Positions 1 through 7,254 of a DNA stretch of 7,356 nt are shown here, in pieces. The notes beneath the pieces are model-generated. The model made no database searches. It was not told the origin of the DNA and saw only the letters and a list, made by a program, of their open reading frames with translations. Origin of the DNA: an uncultured Acidimicrobiia bacterium (GTDB taxonomy: Bacteria; Actinomycetota; Acidimicrobiia; Spongiisociales; JAENVV01); assembly GCA_905480085.1 (NCBI GenBank), contig CAJQPD010000177.1:1-7356 (forward strand), written 5' to 3'. Each line of letters opens with the position of its first letter. Within the stretch, counting starts at the first letter, position 1. A program made the position numbers and the translations under genes.

Positions 1-688
1 CTGGAATTCCCACATCGGTCCCGCTTGTCCGCAACACCTCGCCCGAGCCAATGTCAAACGGGGTATCGAAGATCGTCAGCCGCAGCCTGTCGGCTGTTCC
101 CAAACCCTCGACCACGCCCAACTCACCGGCTTGCGTCAGGACCTGAATGCCAGAAAGCGGATCGGTGATGAGACGAATAATCGCCGAATTTGGAAGCGCT
201 TCTGTGACTACCCCGATCAATACCTGGTTCTCATCCACCACCGGATTCCCGACCACGACACCCTGCTCAAGACCTTGATTGATCGTCAGTCCCAGATCCA
301 GCGGACCGGTTCCCCCTCGCACCTCCGCAACGGTCTGGGGGAAGTCACCTGCCGGTAGGTTCATGAGCCGTTCGAGCAGTTCCACACGCTCTGTCAACGA
401 GTCCGCTTCGGCCGCCGCCAGACGAGCTTGATTGAGTTCCTCACGGAGACGCCGGTTCTCTTCACGGAGCGCACCGAGATTGGCCAATCCATCAACGAAA
501 TCGACAATCGGGTCGACTACCGCCCGGGAGGCATCCTGGAGGGGGGCCGTCAGCGATTGAGCTCCCGTGCGGAGAGTTGCCGTCAAACCGGAATTCTGAC
601 TGCGGACATCAAACGTCATGAGAAGAAAGGACGCGACCAACAGAATGGTAAGCAGCATTGTTGGGTTGCTGCGGTGGCCCCTATCCAT
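1..688 (-). CDS. mreC: Rod shape-determining protein MreC (3' end cut by window edge)
   Basis: MreC is a bitopic membrane protein that links the cytoplasmic MreB scaffold to periplasmic or extracytoplasmic wall synthases during elongation. I translated this frame by hand from the ATG at 688; 229 codons are visible and the frame is open to the left edge. Residues 1-8 are a short, partly basic cytoplasmic tail. Residues 9-26 form one hydrophobic transmembrane segment ending in FDVRS, a usual MreC junction. Residues 71-109 are a coiled coil beginning LGALREENRRLREELNQARL. The beta-domain follows, with NQGLEQGVVVGNPVV and, near the edge, GEVLRTSGTDVGIP, which resembles the family's GDLVVTSG..G.FP region. 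Family members usually have about 270-340 residues, so the C-terminus is missing here. It lies 15 nt after mreB, as expected for mreBC. Identification is firm; the true end cannot be seen. Confidence 0.95.
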   Translation of the reverse strand, partial: MDRGHRSNPTMLLTILLVASFLLMTFDVRSQNSGLTATLRTGAQSLTAPLQDASRAVVDPIVDFVDGLANLGALREENRRLREELNQARLAAAEADSLTERVELLERLMNLPAGDFPQTVAEVRGGTGPLDLGLTINQGLEQGVVVGNPVVDENQVLIGVVTEALPNSAIIRLITDPLSGIQVLTQAGELGVVEGLGTADRLRLTIFDTPFDIGSGEVLRTSGTDVGIP

Positions 689-697
689 TTGCGGCAA

Positions 698-702
698 TCA
701 CC
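698..702 (-). promoter_or_regulatory. Ribosome binding site of mreC
   Basis: GGTGA on the minus strand sits 9 nt before the ATG at 688 and overlaps the end of mreB. It supports that ATG over the in-frame TTG at 697, which has no purine-rich sequence at a usable distance. An in-frame TGA lies immediately upstream of the TTG. Confidence 0.6.
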
Positions 703-703
703 A

Positions 704-1735
704 TCAGGCCCGACTGGAACTCGCCAATACTCCCTGAAGTACGTCGAACTCCTCCAAACACTTGCCCGATCCCAACACGACGGATTGCAGCGGGCGATCG
801 GCCGTGACCATCGCCATCCCGGTCTCGTAGGCGAGACGCTCATCAATGCCACGGAGCAACGCCCCTCCCCCGGTGAGCACGATGCCCCGCTCAATAATGT
901 CAGATGCAAGTTCTGGCGGAGTCTTGTCGAGGGTATACTTGACCGCATCGACAAACGCAGCAACAGGTTCTTCGATGGCCTCGCGAATCTCAGGGCTTGA
1001 TAGGACGACGGTTTTGGGTAACCCGGTTACGAGGTCCCGGCCCCGTACTTCCGCCGACGGTTCATCGGCGTATGGATACGCGGATCCGATGGCCATTTTG
1101 AGCTGCTCAGCGGTCCGCTCACCAAGTAGCAGGTTGTATTCCTTCTTTACCCAATCAATGATGGCTTCATCGAGCTCGTCACCACCCACCCTGATCGACC
1201 GAGAAACGACGATTCCACCCAGGGATATCACAGCTACTTCGGTGGTTCCGCCACCAATATCAACCACCATCGACCCTGCCGGTTCGTGAATCGGCAGACC
1301 CGAACCAATCGCAGCAGCCATCGGTTCTTCAATCGTGTACGCCCGGCGAGCACCGGCGTGGTAGGCAGCCTCTTCCACCGCCCGTCGTTCGACCGGGGTT
1401 ATGCCTGAAGGGACGCAAATCACGATCCGGGGGCGGGCCCATTTACGACGATGAACCTTTTGGATGAAGTACCGAAGCATCTTTTCGGTGATATCGAAAT
1501 CGGCGATCACGCCGTCACGAAGAGGACGCACTGCCCGAATATGCGAGGGGGTACGTCCGATCATACGTTTGGCTTCCATCCCGACGGCAAGGGCGCGTTG
1601 CGTCTGGGTGTTGATTGCTACGACCGACGGTTCGTTCAAAACGATTCCTTGCCCACGCACATAGACGAGGGTGTTGGCAGTACCGAGATCGATTGCCATG
1701 TCTTGGCCCGCAAAGGCGAAGAGGGAATCAGCCAC
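704..1735 (-). CDS. mreB: Rod shape-determining protein MreB (bacterial actin)
   Basis: MreB is an actin-fold ATPase that polymerises under the membrane and organises lateral peptidoglycan synthesis with MreC, MreD, RodA and PBP2. The 343 residues match the usual MreB length. The actin-type nucleotide pocket is complete: phosphate-1 loop DLGTANT (16-22), [11 protein letters not shown] (134-144) with its conserved glutamates, phosphate-2 loop [13 protein letters not shown] (157-169) and adenosine motif [13 protein letters not shown] (284-296). The C-terminus has [17 protein letters not shown], a normal MreB ending. The start is GTG at 1735. It is preceded at 5 nt by AAGGGG, so it is better supported than the internal ATG at codon 13, which would remove the strand before the phosphate-1 loop. 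The N-terminal [11 protein letters not shown] may serve as a membrane-binding helix (inference). The gene lies 47 nt after ndk and 15 nt before mreC. Nothing appears broken. Confidence 0.98.
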   Translation of the reverse strand: MADSLFAFAGQDMAIDLGTANTLVYVRGQGIVLNEPSVVAINTQTQRALAVGMEAKRMIGRTPSHIRAVRPLRDGVIADFDITEKMLRYFIQKVHRRKWARPRIVICVPSGITPVERRAVEEAAYHAGARRAYTIEEPMAAAIGSGLPIHEPAGSMVVDIGGGTTEVAVISLGGIVVSRSIRVGGDELDEAIIDWVKKEYNLLLGERTAEQLKMAIGSAYPYADEPSAEVRGRDLVTGLPKTVVLSSPEIREAIEEPVAAFVDAVKYTLDKTPPELASDIIERGIVLTGGGALLRGIDERLAYETGMAMVTADRPLQSVVLGSGKCLEEFDVLQGVLASSSRA

Positions 1736-1740
1736 ACTGG

Positions 1741-1746
1741 CCCCTT
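1741..1746 (-). promoter_or_regulatory. Ribosome binding site of mreB (supports a GTG start)
   Basis: AAGGGG on the minus strand lies 5 nt before the GTG at 1735. It lies in the 47-nt ndk-mreB gap (1736-1782), where I see no convincing promoter or terminator. The gap also contains the short palindrome AACCGGTT, too small to interpret. Confidence 0.65.
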
Positions 1747-1782
1747 AAACCGGTTGTTCGGAGCTTAGTCGGCACACGGCTT

Positions 1783-2190
1783 CTAAGCAGTAAAGAACAG
1801 TGCCAGCTCACGGGCGGCCGACTCCGAACTGTCGGATCCGTGGACGATATTCTCGGTGACCACCGTTGCCAGGTCTCCCCGGATAGAACCAGGGGCGGCG
1901 TCCATCGGATTGGTGGCACCCATGAGCGCGCGGCACAGAGCGATGGCGTTCTCGCCGCTCCACTCCATCGCGACGACCGGACCACTCGTTATGAAGGCGA
2001 TGAGTTCGCCGAAAAAGGGCCGCTCAACGTGCTCCGCGTAGTGGCGTTCGGCCATTTCCGCAGGAATCGTAAGCATCCGCATCTTCTCAAGTGTGAGCCC
2101 TTTTTGCTCAAGGCGACCTACCACTTCGCCGACCAACCGACGAGCGACGCCGTCTGGCTTGACCATGATGAATGTGTTCTCTACTGCCAT
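1783..2190 (-). CDS. ndk: Nucleoside diphosphate kinase
   Basis: This enzyme moves the gamma-phosphate from ATP to other nucleoside diphosphates through a phosphohistidine intermediate, balancing NTP and dNTP pools in the cytoplasm. The 135 residues are the standard bacterial length. Visible family features are the N-terminal strand with Lys11 (FIMVKPDGV), [26 protein letters not shown] (50-75), [18 protein letters not shown] (91-108) and the active-site signature ENIVHGSDS (113-121), in which His117 is the phosphorylated residue. The ATG at 2190 is preceded at 8 nt by AGGA (2199-2202); the stop is TAG. It lies between folC and mreB on the same strand, an actinobacterial neighbourhood. The sequence is intact and ordinary. 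Confidence 0.98.
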   Translation of the reverse strand: MAVENTFIMVKPDGVARRLVGEVVGRLEQKGLTLEKMRMLTIPAEMAERHYAEHVERPFFGELIAFITSGPVVAMEWSGENAIALCRALMGATNPMDAAPGSIRGDLATVVTENIVHGSDSSESAARELALFFTA

Positions 2191-2287
2191 GAGCTATGTC
2201 CTGCTGTGATCGATGTTTGCGAAGATCATACGGACCGCGACCTGAATTGCCCAATGGAGCGTGAACGCCGCCACCCTGAGTGAAAAT
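2191..2287 (-). other. folC-ndk intergenic gap with an uncertain 26-codon frame
   Basis: This 97-nt gap is the longest inside the valS-to-mreC run. From memory, in Mycobacterium and Streptomyces a small membrane protein gene (DUF4233) lies at this point between folC and ndk; there is no room for it here. One frame, GTG at 2274 to TAG at 2194, could give VAAFTLHWAIQVAVRMIFAN followed by IDHSRT. The middle is hydrophobic, but the GTG has no adequate ribosome binding site and the stop falls only 3 nt before the ndk start. I regard it as probably untranslated spacer. The only element I can support is the ndk ribosome binding site AGGA at 2199-2202. Confidence 0.4.
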
Positions 2288-3574
2288 TCAACCGAACCTG
2301 GAGCGAACCTCACCGGCGAGATAGAGCGAGCCCAACACCAGGATCGCTCCAAACTCCCCGGTATGTTGCCGGGCAAGATCGAGTGCTTCGGCCGTCGAAG
2401 ACGTCGAGTCCACTGGACAGTCGATAGCCGCCCGGACCAGGTCGGCCAGAACACCCGGGTCGGCCGCCCGCTCATGGTCAACCGCAGTGGTGATGACATG
2501 GCTGGCAAACGACCCGAGCGGTACCACCATCGATGCGACATCTTTGTCTCTCATGGCCCCGAATATGACCACCCAGTCGCGCGGCCCAAACGCATCGAGC
2601 GCCGCTGCCGCCGCTTCCATGCCCTCAGGGTTATGGGCCCCATCGATCACGATCAATGGTTCGACAGATACCGTTTCGAGACGACCGGGAACGGTCAGCC
2701 CCGCCAGGCATTCCTCGACGGCGTCACCCACCAGTGCCCGCTCGAAGAAGGCCTCCACAGCGCCGATGGCGACCGTCAGGTTCGTCAATTGATGCTCGCC
2801 GTGCAACGGTAGGAATAGGTCGGGGTAGCTGGCAAAGGCACCTTCGATCGTGACCAACCAGCCACCAACCGCCGGTGCAAACTCGCCAATATTCAGATCA
2901 ATCCCGAACGTGACGCGCCGAACGTCGTTGTCAGAACAGTGCGCCACGACTACCGCCCGTGCTTCAGCAGGCAGCGGTCCTTCGATGAGGACGGCGCCGG
3001 GGCGGGTAATGCCCACTTTCTCCGAAGCGATCTCGCCAACCGTCTCGCCGAGAAGCTCTGTGTGTTCGAGGGAGATTCCAGTGATGACGGCCACGTCGGC
3101 GTCGGCAACGTTCGTGGCGTCGAGTCGGCCGCCCATGCCGACTTCAACGACGGCGACATCGACTGCCTGGGCAGCAAAGAACGCGTACGCCAGGACGGTG
3201 GTTACCTCGAAATAGGTCAGACTGTCACCGGTTCGTCCCTTGTATAGATCGGCAAACACGGCTACATTGGCGACGGCTTGCACAAAGTCATCCGTCGTGG
3301 CGGGATCATTGTCCATCCCGAAACGCTCCTCAATCCGTTCGAGATGCGGCGATGTGAACGTGCCAACCCGCAACCCGTGGGCGGTGAGCATCGAGCTGAT
3401 CATCCGCGTCGTCGACGTCTTACCGTTGCTACCCGTTACCAGCACCACCGGATAATCCCGGTGCGGATTGCCCATCATGTCGAGGACTTCGGCCGTTCGG
3501 CTCAGGCCGGGGCGGATCCCTTGTCCGATATGGCTGTCGAGGTAGGCCACCGCCTCGTCATAGGTTTCGATCAT
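2288..3574 (-). CDS. folC: Folylpolyglutamate synthase / dihydrofolate synthase
   Basis: FolC is a Mur-ligase-type ATP-dependent ligase that adds glutamate to folates, and in many bacteria also joins dihydropteroate to glutamate. The 428 residues are typical. Motifs in order are the P-loop GSNGKTST (48-55), FTSPHLERIEERF (73-85), YFEVTT with Glu123 as likely Mg ligand (121-126), VEVGMGGRLDATNV (143-156), ISLEHTELLGETVGEIASEK (167-186) where Lys186 matches the carbamylated lysine of the family, PGRLE (296-300), DGAHNPEGMEA (311-321) and the C-terminal LGSLYLAGEVR (414-424). The combination is specific for FolC; the P-loop alone could also suit a Mur ligase. The start ATG at 3574 overlaps the valS stop as ATGA (4 nt). 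There is no strong ribosome binding site, so translational coupling to valS is likely. Whether it has both activities cannot be judged from sequence. Confidence 0.96.
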   Translation of the reverse strand: MIETYDEAVAYLDSHIGQGIRPGLSRTAEVLDMMGNPHRDYPVVLVTGSNGKTSTTRMISSMLTAHGLRVGTFTSPHLERIEERFGMDNDPATTDDFVQAVANVAVFADLYKGRTGDSLTYFEVTTVLAYAFFAAQAVDVAVVEVGMGGRLDATNVADADVAVITGISLEHTELLGETVGEIASEKVGITRPGAVLIEGPLPAEARAVVVAHCSDNDVRRVTFGIDLNIGEFAPAVGGWLVTIEGAFASYPDLFLPLHGEHQLTNLTVAIGAVEAFFERALVGDAVEECLAGLTVPGRLETVSVEPLIVIDGAHNPEGMEAAAAALDAFGPRDWVVIFGAMRDKDVASMVVPLGSFASHVITTAVDHERAADPGVLADLVRAAIDCPVDSTSSTAEALDLARQHTGEFGAILVLGSLYLAGEVRSRFG

Positions 3575-6162
3575 TGGCCAAGTTCTTCAAGCTGCGCTGT
3601 GAGCTTCTCAATCATCGCCCGAGCCTCGTCCGCCTTGGCTTGTTCTTTGGCAACGACATCGTCGGGTGCCTTGGCGAGAAAACCCTGGTTCGAAAGCTTC
3701 TTGGAAGCGCTTATCAACTCGGCCTCGGCGGCACCCATGGTCTTGCGAATCCTGGCCGCCTCGGCGCCGACATCGATGAGCCCTACGAGCGCAATGAAGC
3801 CTTGCACCGAACCCGCCAACAAGCGTGTGTGGCCGGCCCCCTGCGGCTCGGAAATCGGGTGCAACGCAACGTTGACGAGAGACAAGAACTGACTAGCCCA
3901 CCACTCATCGACAACGCCGTCGGGATCAAGGACGAGAAGATCGATTGGTTGTTTGAGCGAAATCTGATGTCCCGATCGGAATCGACGAACCGCCGACACC
4001 AACTCCATGAGCACCTCCACATGGAGCGGGGTGGCAACAGACGGAACAATCGGCCAATCCGCCCCGGCCAAGAGTCCGTCGTCGACCAACTCAGACCACA
4101 ACTCCTCAGTCAGATACGGAATGGCTGGATGGAACAACTTCAAAATGTCCCGCACAACCGCCCCGAGGGTGGCTTGGGTTTCTGCTCGGAGAGCCGCATC
4201 TTTGAACAACGGTTTCGACATTTCCAAATACCAGTCGAAGACCTCAGACCAGGTAAACGAGTACAGCAAGCTGAGGGCATCAGCGAGACGGTATTCATCA
4301 CAGAGTTCGTCGTATCGGTTGACGACGTCGGCCAGGCGGGCCAGCACCCAGCGGTTCACGGGGTGGGTGGGTGTGGGGTACCCGTCTGAGGGCACCTTCT
4401 CGTCAAGGTTCATCAACGCGAAGGCGGTGGCATTCCACAACTTGTTGCCAAACTTACGGGCGGCCCGCACCCATTCCTCATCAAGAGGAACATCCTGGCC
4501 CGGTGAGGCCGCTTGGAGCAGAGCTAGACGTAGGGCATCGGCGCCATGTTCGGCGATGACGTCCATCGGGTCGATGGCGTTTCCGACGGACTTGGACATT
4601 TTGGCTCCGTCGGCGGTTCGGACCAGGCCATGGATAATGATGTCCGGGAACGGCACCTCACCCATGAAGTGAATGCCCATCTTGAGCATGCGAGCTACCC
4701 AGAAGTAGATGATGTCAAAACCCGTAATCATGACCGAATTGGGGTAAAAGCGCTCCAGGTCGTCGGTTTGGTCTGGCCACCCCAGAGTGCTGAACGGCCA
4801 CAAGGCGGACGAAAACCACGTGTCAAGGACATCCTCGTCCTGGGTCAGCTTCGAGCTTCCACACGCCTCACACGAGGTTGGATCCTGCCGGGCGACGATC
4901 GTGTGATTGCAGTCGTCGCAGTACCAGGCGGGGATTCGGTGGCCCCACCAGATCTGGCGGGAAACACACCAGTCGCGCAGGTTTTCCATCCAATGGAAAT
5001 AGCTGTTTTCCCATCGTTGGGGGATAAAACGACTCTCACCGTTGCGGACGGCATCGATGGCTGGACGGGCCAGGGGTCCGACCCGCACAAACCACTGCAA
5101 TGACAGAATCGGCTCGATGATCGTATGGCACCGGTAGCAGTGACCGACCGGGTGAGTTCGATCCTCAACAAGAACGAGCGCTCCAAGCTCGTCGAGAGCC
5201 CCTTTGACGGCAGCTCGCGCTGCGAAGCGATCCAAACCAGCGAATGACCCTCCGGATTCGTTGACGACTGCGTGTCGGTCAAAGATGGTGATCGAGTCAA
5301 GACCGTGTCGCTGACCGATCTCGAAATCCGTCGGGTCATGAGCAGGTGTGACTTTGACGGCGCCGGTTCCGAAGTCCATTTCGACCGCGTCATCGGCCAC
5401 CACGGGAATCTCACGGCCGACGAGCGGAAGGGTCAAGGTCTTGCCTATCGCATCCCGATATCGATCGTCGTCAGGATGGACGGCCACGCCGGTATCACCG
5501 AGCATCGTCTCTGCGCGGGTGGTGGCCACTGTGATGGACCCGCTGCCATCGGTGAATGGGTAGGCAATGTGGACTAATTCCCCGGATTCCTCCTCGAATT
5601 CGACCTCGATCTCGGCGAGAGCCGTCCCACACCGAGGACACCAGTTGATGATCCGATTCCCTCGGTACATCAGATCTTCCTCGTAGAGTCGCACGAAGAC
5701 CTCTCGAACGGCGACGGACAGGCCGTCATCCATCGTGAAGCGCTCCCGACTCCAGTCACACGAGTCACCGAGTCGACGCATCTGCTTGGTAATCGTCCCA
5801 CCGGATTGGCGTTTCCAGGTCCATACCTGCTCGATGAACGATTCCCGACCGAGGTCATGGCGGTTGAGACCTTCGTCCGCCAGTTGCCGCTCGACAATGT
5901 TCTGCGTGGCGATGCCGGCATGGTCCGTTCCGGGAATCCAGACCGCCGCATAGCCCTGCATCCGCTTGCGGCGGAGAATCATGTCGTGGATCGAATGATT
6001 CAAGGCGTGGCCGAGGTGCAGCACCCCGGTCACGTTGGGAGGCGGGATCACCACCACAAACGGCTCACCGTCCGGCCGGAACTCCGGTTTGAAGATTCCG
6101 GCCTGTTCCCACACGTCATACCAGCGCGCTTCGGTGATATTGGGGTCGTATGTCGATTCCAT
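3571..6162 (-). CDS. valS: Valyl-tRNA synthetase
   Basis: ValRS attaches valine to tRNA-Val and hydrolyses mischarged threonine. With the start at 6162 it has 863 residues, normal for bacteria. In order: the class I signature PPPNVTGVLHLGH with HLGH at 49-52, WIPGTDHAGIATQ (75-87), CPRC (175-178), the CP1 editing domain with TTRAETMLGDTGVAVHP (214-230) and GTGAVKVTPAHDPTDFEIG (265-283), CYRC (342-345), a further Cys pair set CDDC/CEAC (415-418, 431-434) that probably binds zinc, DVLDTWFSSALWPFS (444-458), KMSKS (521-525), an anticodon-binding helical domain, and a C-terminal coiled-coil arm (about 797-862) typical of ValRS. The ATG at 6162 follows GGAG by 6 nt. The in-frame ATG at 6174 touches the base of a hairpin and has no ribosome binding site. 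It probably heads the operon running to mreC. Confidence 0.98.
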   Translation of the reverse strand: MESTYDPNITEARWYDVWEQAGIFKPEFRPDGEPFVVVIPPPNVTGVLHLGHALNHSIHDMILRRKRMQGYAAVWIPGTDHAGIATQNIVERQLADEGLNRHDLGRESFIEQVWTWKRQSGGTITKQMRRLGDSCDWSRERFTMDDGLSVAVREVFVRLYEEDLMYRGNRIINWCPRCGTALAEIEVEFEEESGELVHIAYPFTDGSGSITVATTRAETMLGDTGVAVHPDDDRYRDAIGKTLTLPLVGREIPVVADDAVEMDFGTGAVKVTPAHDPTDFEIGQRHGLDSITIFDRHAVVNESGGSFAGLDRFAARAAVKGALDELGALVLVEDRTHPVGHCYRCHTIIEPILSLQWFVRVGPLARPAIDAVRNGESRFIPQRWENSYFHWMENLRDWCVSRQIWWGHRIPAWYCDDCNHTIVARQDPTSCEACGSSKLTQDEDVLDTWFSSALWPFSTLGWPDQTDDLERFYPNSVMITGFDIIYFWVARMLKMGIHFMGEVPFPDIIIHGLVRTADGAKMSKSVGNAIDPMDVIAEHGADALRLALLQAASPGQDVPLDEEWVRAARKFGNKLWNATAFALMNLDEKVPSDGYPTPTHPVNRWVLARLADVVNRYDELCDEYRLADALSLLYSFTWSEVFDWYLEMSKPLFKDAALRAETQATLGAVVRDILKLFHPAIPYLTEELWSELVDDGLLAGADWPIVPSVATPLHVEVLMELVSAVRRFRSGHQISLKQPIDLLVLDPDGVVDEWWASQFLSLVNVALHPISEPQGAGHTRLLAGSVQGFIALVGLIDVGAEAARIRKTMGAAEAELISASKKLSNQGFLAKAPDDVVAKEQAKADEARAMIEKLTAQLEELGQ

Positions 6163-6168
6163 CGCTAG

Positions 6169-6172
6169 CTCC
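6169..6172 (-). promoter_or_regulatory. Ribosome binding site of valS, deciding its start
   Basis: GGAG on the minus strand lies 6 nt before the ATG at 6162. The motif lies inside the codons ATG GAG that a start at 6174 would use, so the two starts are mutually exclusive in practice and 6162 is preferred. The motif begins 3 nt after the foot of the 17-bp hairpin, so it stays single-stranded when the hairpin forms. Confidence 0.75.
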
Positions 6173-6174
6173 AT

Positions 6175-6212
6175 ACAGGTGAACCCCGGAGGTTACTCCG
6201 GGGTTCACCTGT
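6175..6212 (-). terminator. Perfect 17-bp hairpin between the LPATG gene and valS
   Basis: The arms 6175-6191 and 6196-6212 are exact reverse complements (17 bp) around a 4-nt loop, TAAC on the minus strand. The core reads CCCCGGAGTAACCTCCGGGG. It lies 43 nt after the LPATG stop on the same strand and is most simply that gene's terminator. No U-tract follows: the next bases are ATGGAGC of valS. It would therefore be a U-less hairpin terminator, as has been proposed for Actinobacteria. Its abutment to valS also leaves open a role in valS expression. The rest of the gap (6213-6255) shows no confident promoter. Confidence 0.75.
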
Positions 6213-6255
6213 CTTCGTCGTTGTACGGATGTTTGTGCGAACCGGTCGGCTCAGG

Positions 6256-7212
6256 TCAGCTACCGCCGGCCCCGGATAACAGGGCCGTCTCGTCGTCCTT
6301 TCGGAAAGCCAGCAAAATGCCTGCCCCCGCCAGGATCAACGCCAGTGCCAGTACCGCCGTCTGCCCGTCATCAAAACCCGTCGCCGGCAGGGTTGTCTGA
6401 ATTCCCAGCACCTTCGTGTCGCTGGCAACCGACGGCGTCTCGGGGGTCTTGACGACCGGTGGGTTCACCACGGGAACGTCGGGAGTGGTAACCACCGGCG
6501 TTTCAGGAGTTTTGACGTCCGATAGGACTACGGGTTCGCAAGCGTCGGTGGTGAAGGCGCCTTCTGCGTCTCCGACAACTTTGTATGGTTCGGCGACTAC
6601 GACCGTCCATGTGTGACTTCCCGGACCAACGTTGACCGTTTGTCCATCGAAGGTCAGGTTGATGGTCCCATCGACCACAATGATCGCCCCGCCATCGGGA
6701 CTGATCGATGCCGTGACGCCGGTCAGGGACTGCTTATCGCTCCACACACAGTCGGCGGGCAAAACATTTACGGTCACCTCGACGATCTCGACTTCGGGTG
6801 CACATCCCTCTACGACGAACTCTCCCGAGTCCGGACCTTCGAGCTCATACGCTGCATCGATGGATTTGGCAGTCCAGGTGTAGGTGCCTGGCGGAAGTTC
6901 AATCTCGGTCTTCTCGGACATAACGATCGTCCCGGTCGGCCCGTCGATCGTCATCTCGACCTTGCCGCTCGTATTCACGCCGTCATGGCGGAACGAGAAG
7001 GTCACATTGGTCTCGGACCCGCCGTTCCGGTAATCACACGAACCCTGCACGATTTTGACAACTACCGGCTTCAAATCCGTCGATTCGATGACGTCACCTT
7101 GATCGGTGGCCTGTACCGGGGGGGCCATGATCACGAACGATGCGAGGAGCACCGCCGCAGCAATCATTACAAACCCGACTCGTTGTCTCAAATCCTTCAC
7201 ATTTGTATTCAT
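6256..7212 (-). CDS. Secreted LPATG cell-wall-anchored protein with two Cys-bracketed repeat domains
   Basis: This is a probable sortase substrate of unknown function, 318 residues from the ATG at 7212. Residues 1-35 are a signal peptide: basic start (K6, R9, R11), hydrophobic core 12-29, likely cleavage after VQA35. Two related beta-rich domains follow, about 47-140 and 146-228. Each opens with a Cys after alternating hydrophobic residues (C59, C155), contains PGTYTWT or PGSHTWT (108-114, 197-203), then an aromatic Y and G.F, and closes with Cys-x-Pro or Cys-Glu-Pro (C137, C225). A disulfide within each domain is inferred. A Pro/Thr/Val stalk (229-266) has KTPETP twice. KVLGIQTT precedes LPATG (275-279); a membrane segment (285-303) and the tail RKDDETALLSGAGGS end the protein. 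The long, partly acidic tail is unusual for a sorting signal. The domains recall prealbumin-like adhesin folds, but I cannot assign a family. No sortase gene is in view. Confidence 0.88.
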   Translation of the reverse strand: MNTNVKDLRQRVGFVMIAAAVLLASFVIMAPPVQATDQGDVIESTDLKPVVVKIVQGSCDYRNGGSETNVTFSFRHDGVNTSGKVEMTIDGPTGTIVMSEKTEIELPPGTYTWTAKSIDAAYELEGPDSGEFVVEGCAPEVEIVEVTVNVLPADCVWSDKQSLTGVTASISPDGGAIIVVDGTINLTFDGQTVNVGPGSHTWTVVVAEPYKVVGDAEGAFTTDACEPVVLSDVKTPETPVVTTPDVPVVNPPVVKTPETPSVASDTKVLGIQTTLPATGFDDGQTAVLALALILAGAGILLAFRKDDETALLSGAGGS

Positions 7213-7219
7213 TTGTCCG

Positions 7220-7225
7220 CCTCCC
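7220..7225 (-). promoter_or_regulatory. Ribosome binding site of the LPATG gene, deciding its start
   Basis: GGGAGG on the minus strand lies 7 nt before the ATG at 7212, a near-ideal Shine-Dalgarno sequence. An in-frame TTG at 7227 would add five residues (MGGGQ) but overlaps this motif and has no comparable site of its own. The remaining leader (7226-7254) shows no confident promoter. Confidence 0.8.
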
Positions 7226-7254
7226 AAGCGCTCTTACCCTGGCTAACGTTTTAC

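Noticed and set aside
428..1000. Plus-strand open frame of 190 codons opposite mreC/mreB
   Set aside because: It lies antisense to two confidently identified genes, and its Arg/Gln-rich translation resembles no family I know.
1615..2283. Plus-strand open frame of 222 codons opposite mreB and ndk
   Set aside because: It spans two real genes and their gap in antisense; this is expected from G+C-rich codon use.
3410..3433. FolC P-loop GSNGKTST looks like a Mur ligase P-loop, raising the question of a MurE/MurC-like enzyme
   Set aside because: FolC-specific motifs (FTSPHLERIEERF, GMGGRLDATN, PGRLE, GSLYLAGEVR) and the overlap with valS settle it as FolC.
3574..4389. Plus-strand open frame of 271 codons opposite the 3' part of valS
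   Set aside because: It is long, but antisense to a complete ValRS with all motifs, and has no recognisable domain. Its start merely coincides with the valS stop region.
4546..5103. Plus-strand open frame of 185 codons opposite valS
   Set aside because: It is a shadow of the ValRS catalytic core and shows no independent coding signal.
5521..5523. Ala at residue 217 in the ValRS editing motif TTRAET, where many bacteria have Pro
   Set aside because: The flanking editing residues are all present, and I believe other actinobacterial ValRS also vary here, so it is not evidence of altered editing.
6175..6255. Possible T-box or amino-acid-sensing leader for valS
   Set aside because: The leader is far too short and shows no specifier loop or T-box sequence, only one simple hairpin.
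7213..7254. Possible promoter elements (TAAAAC, GGGTAA) in the leader of the LPATG gene
   Set aside because: No matching -35 element at a proper distance was found for either, so neither was annotated.
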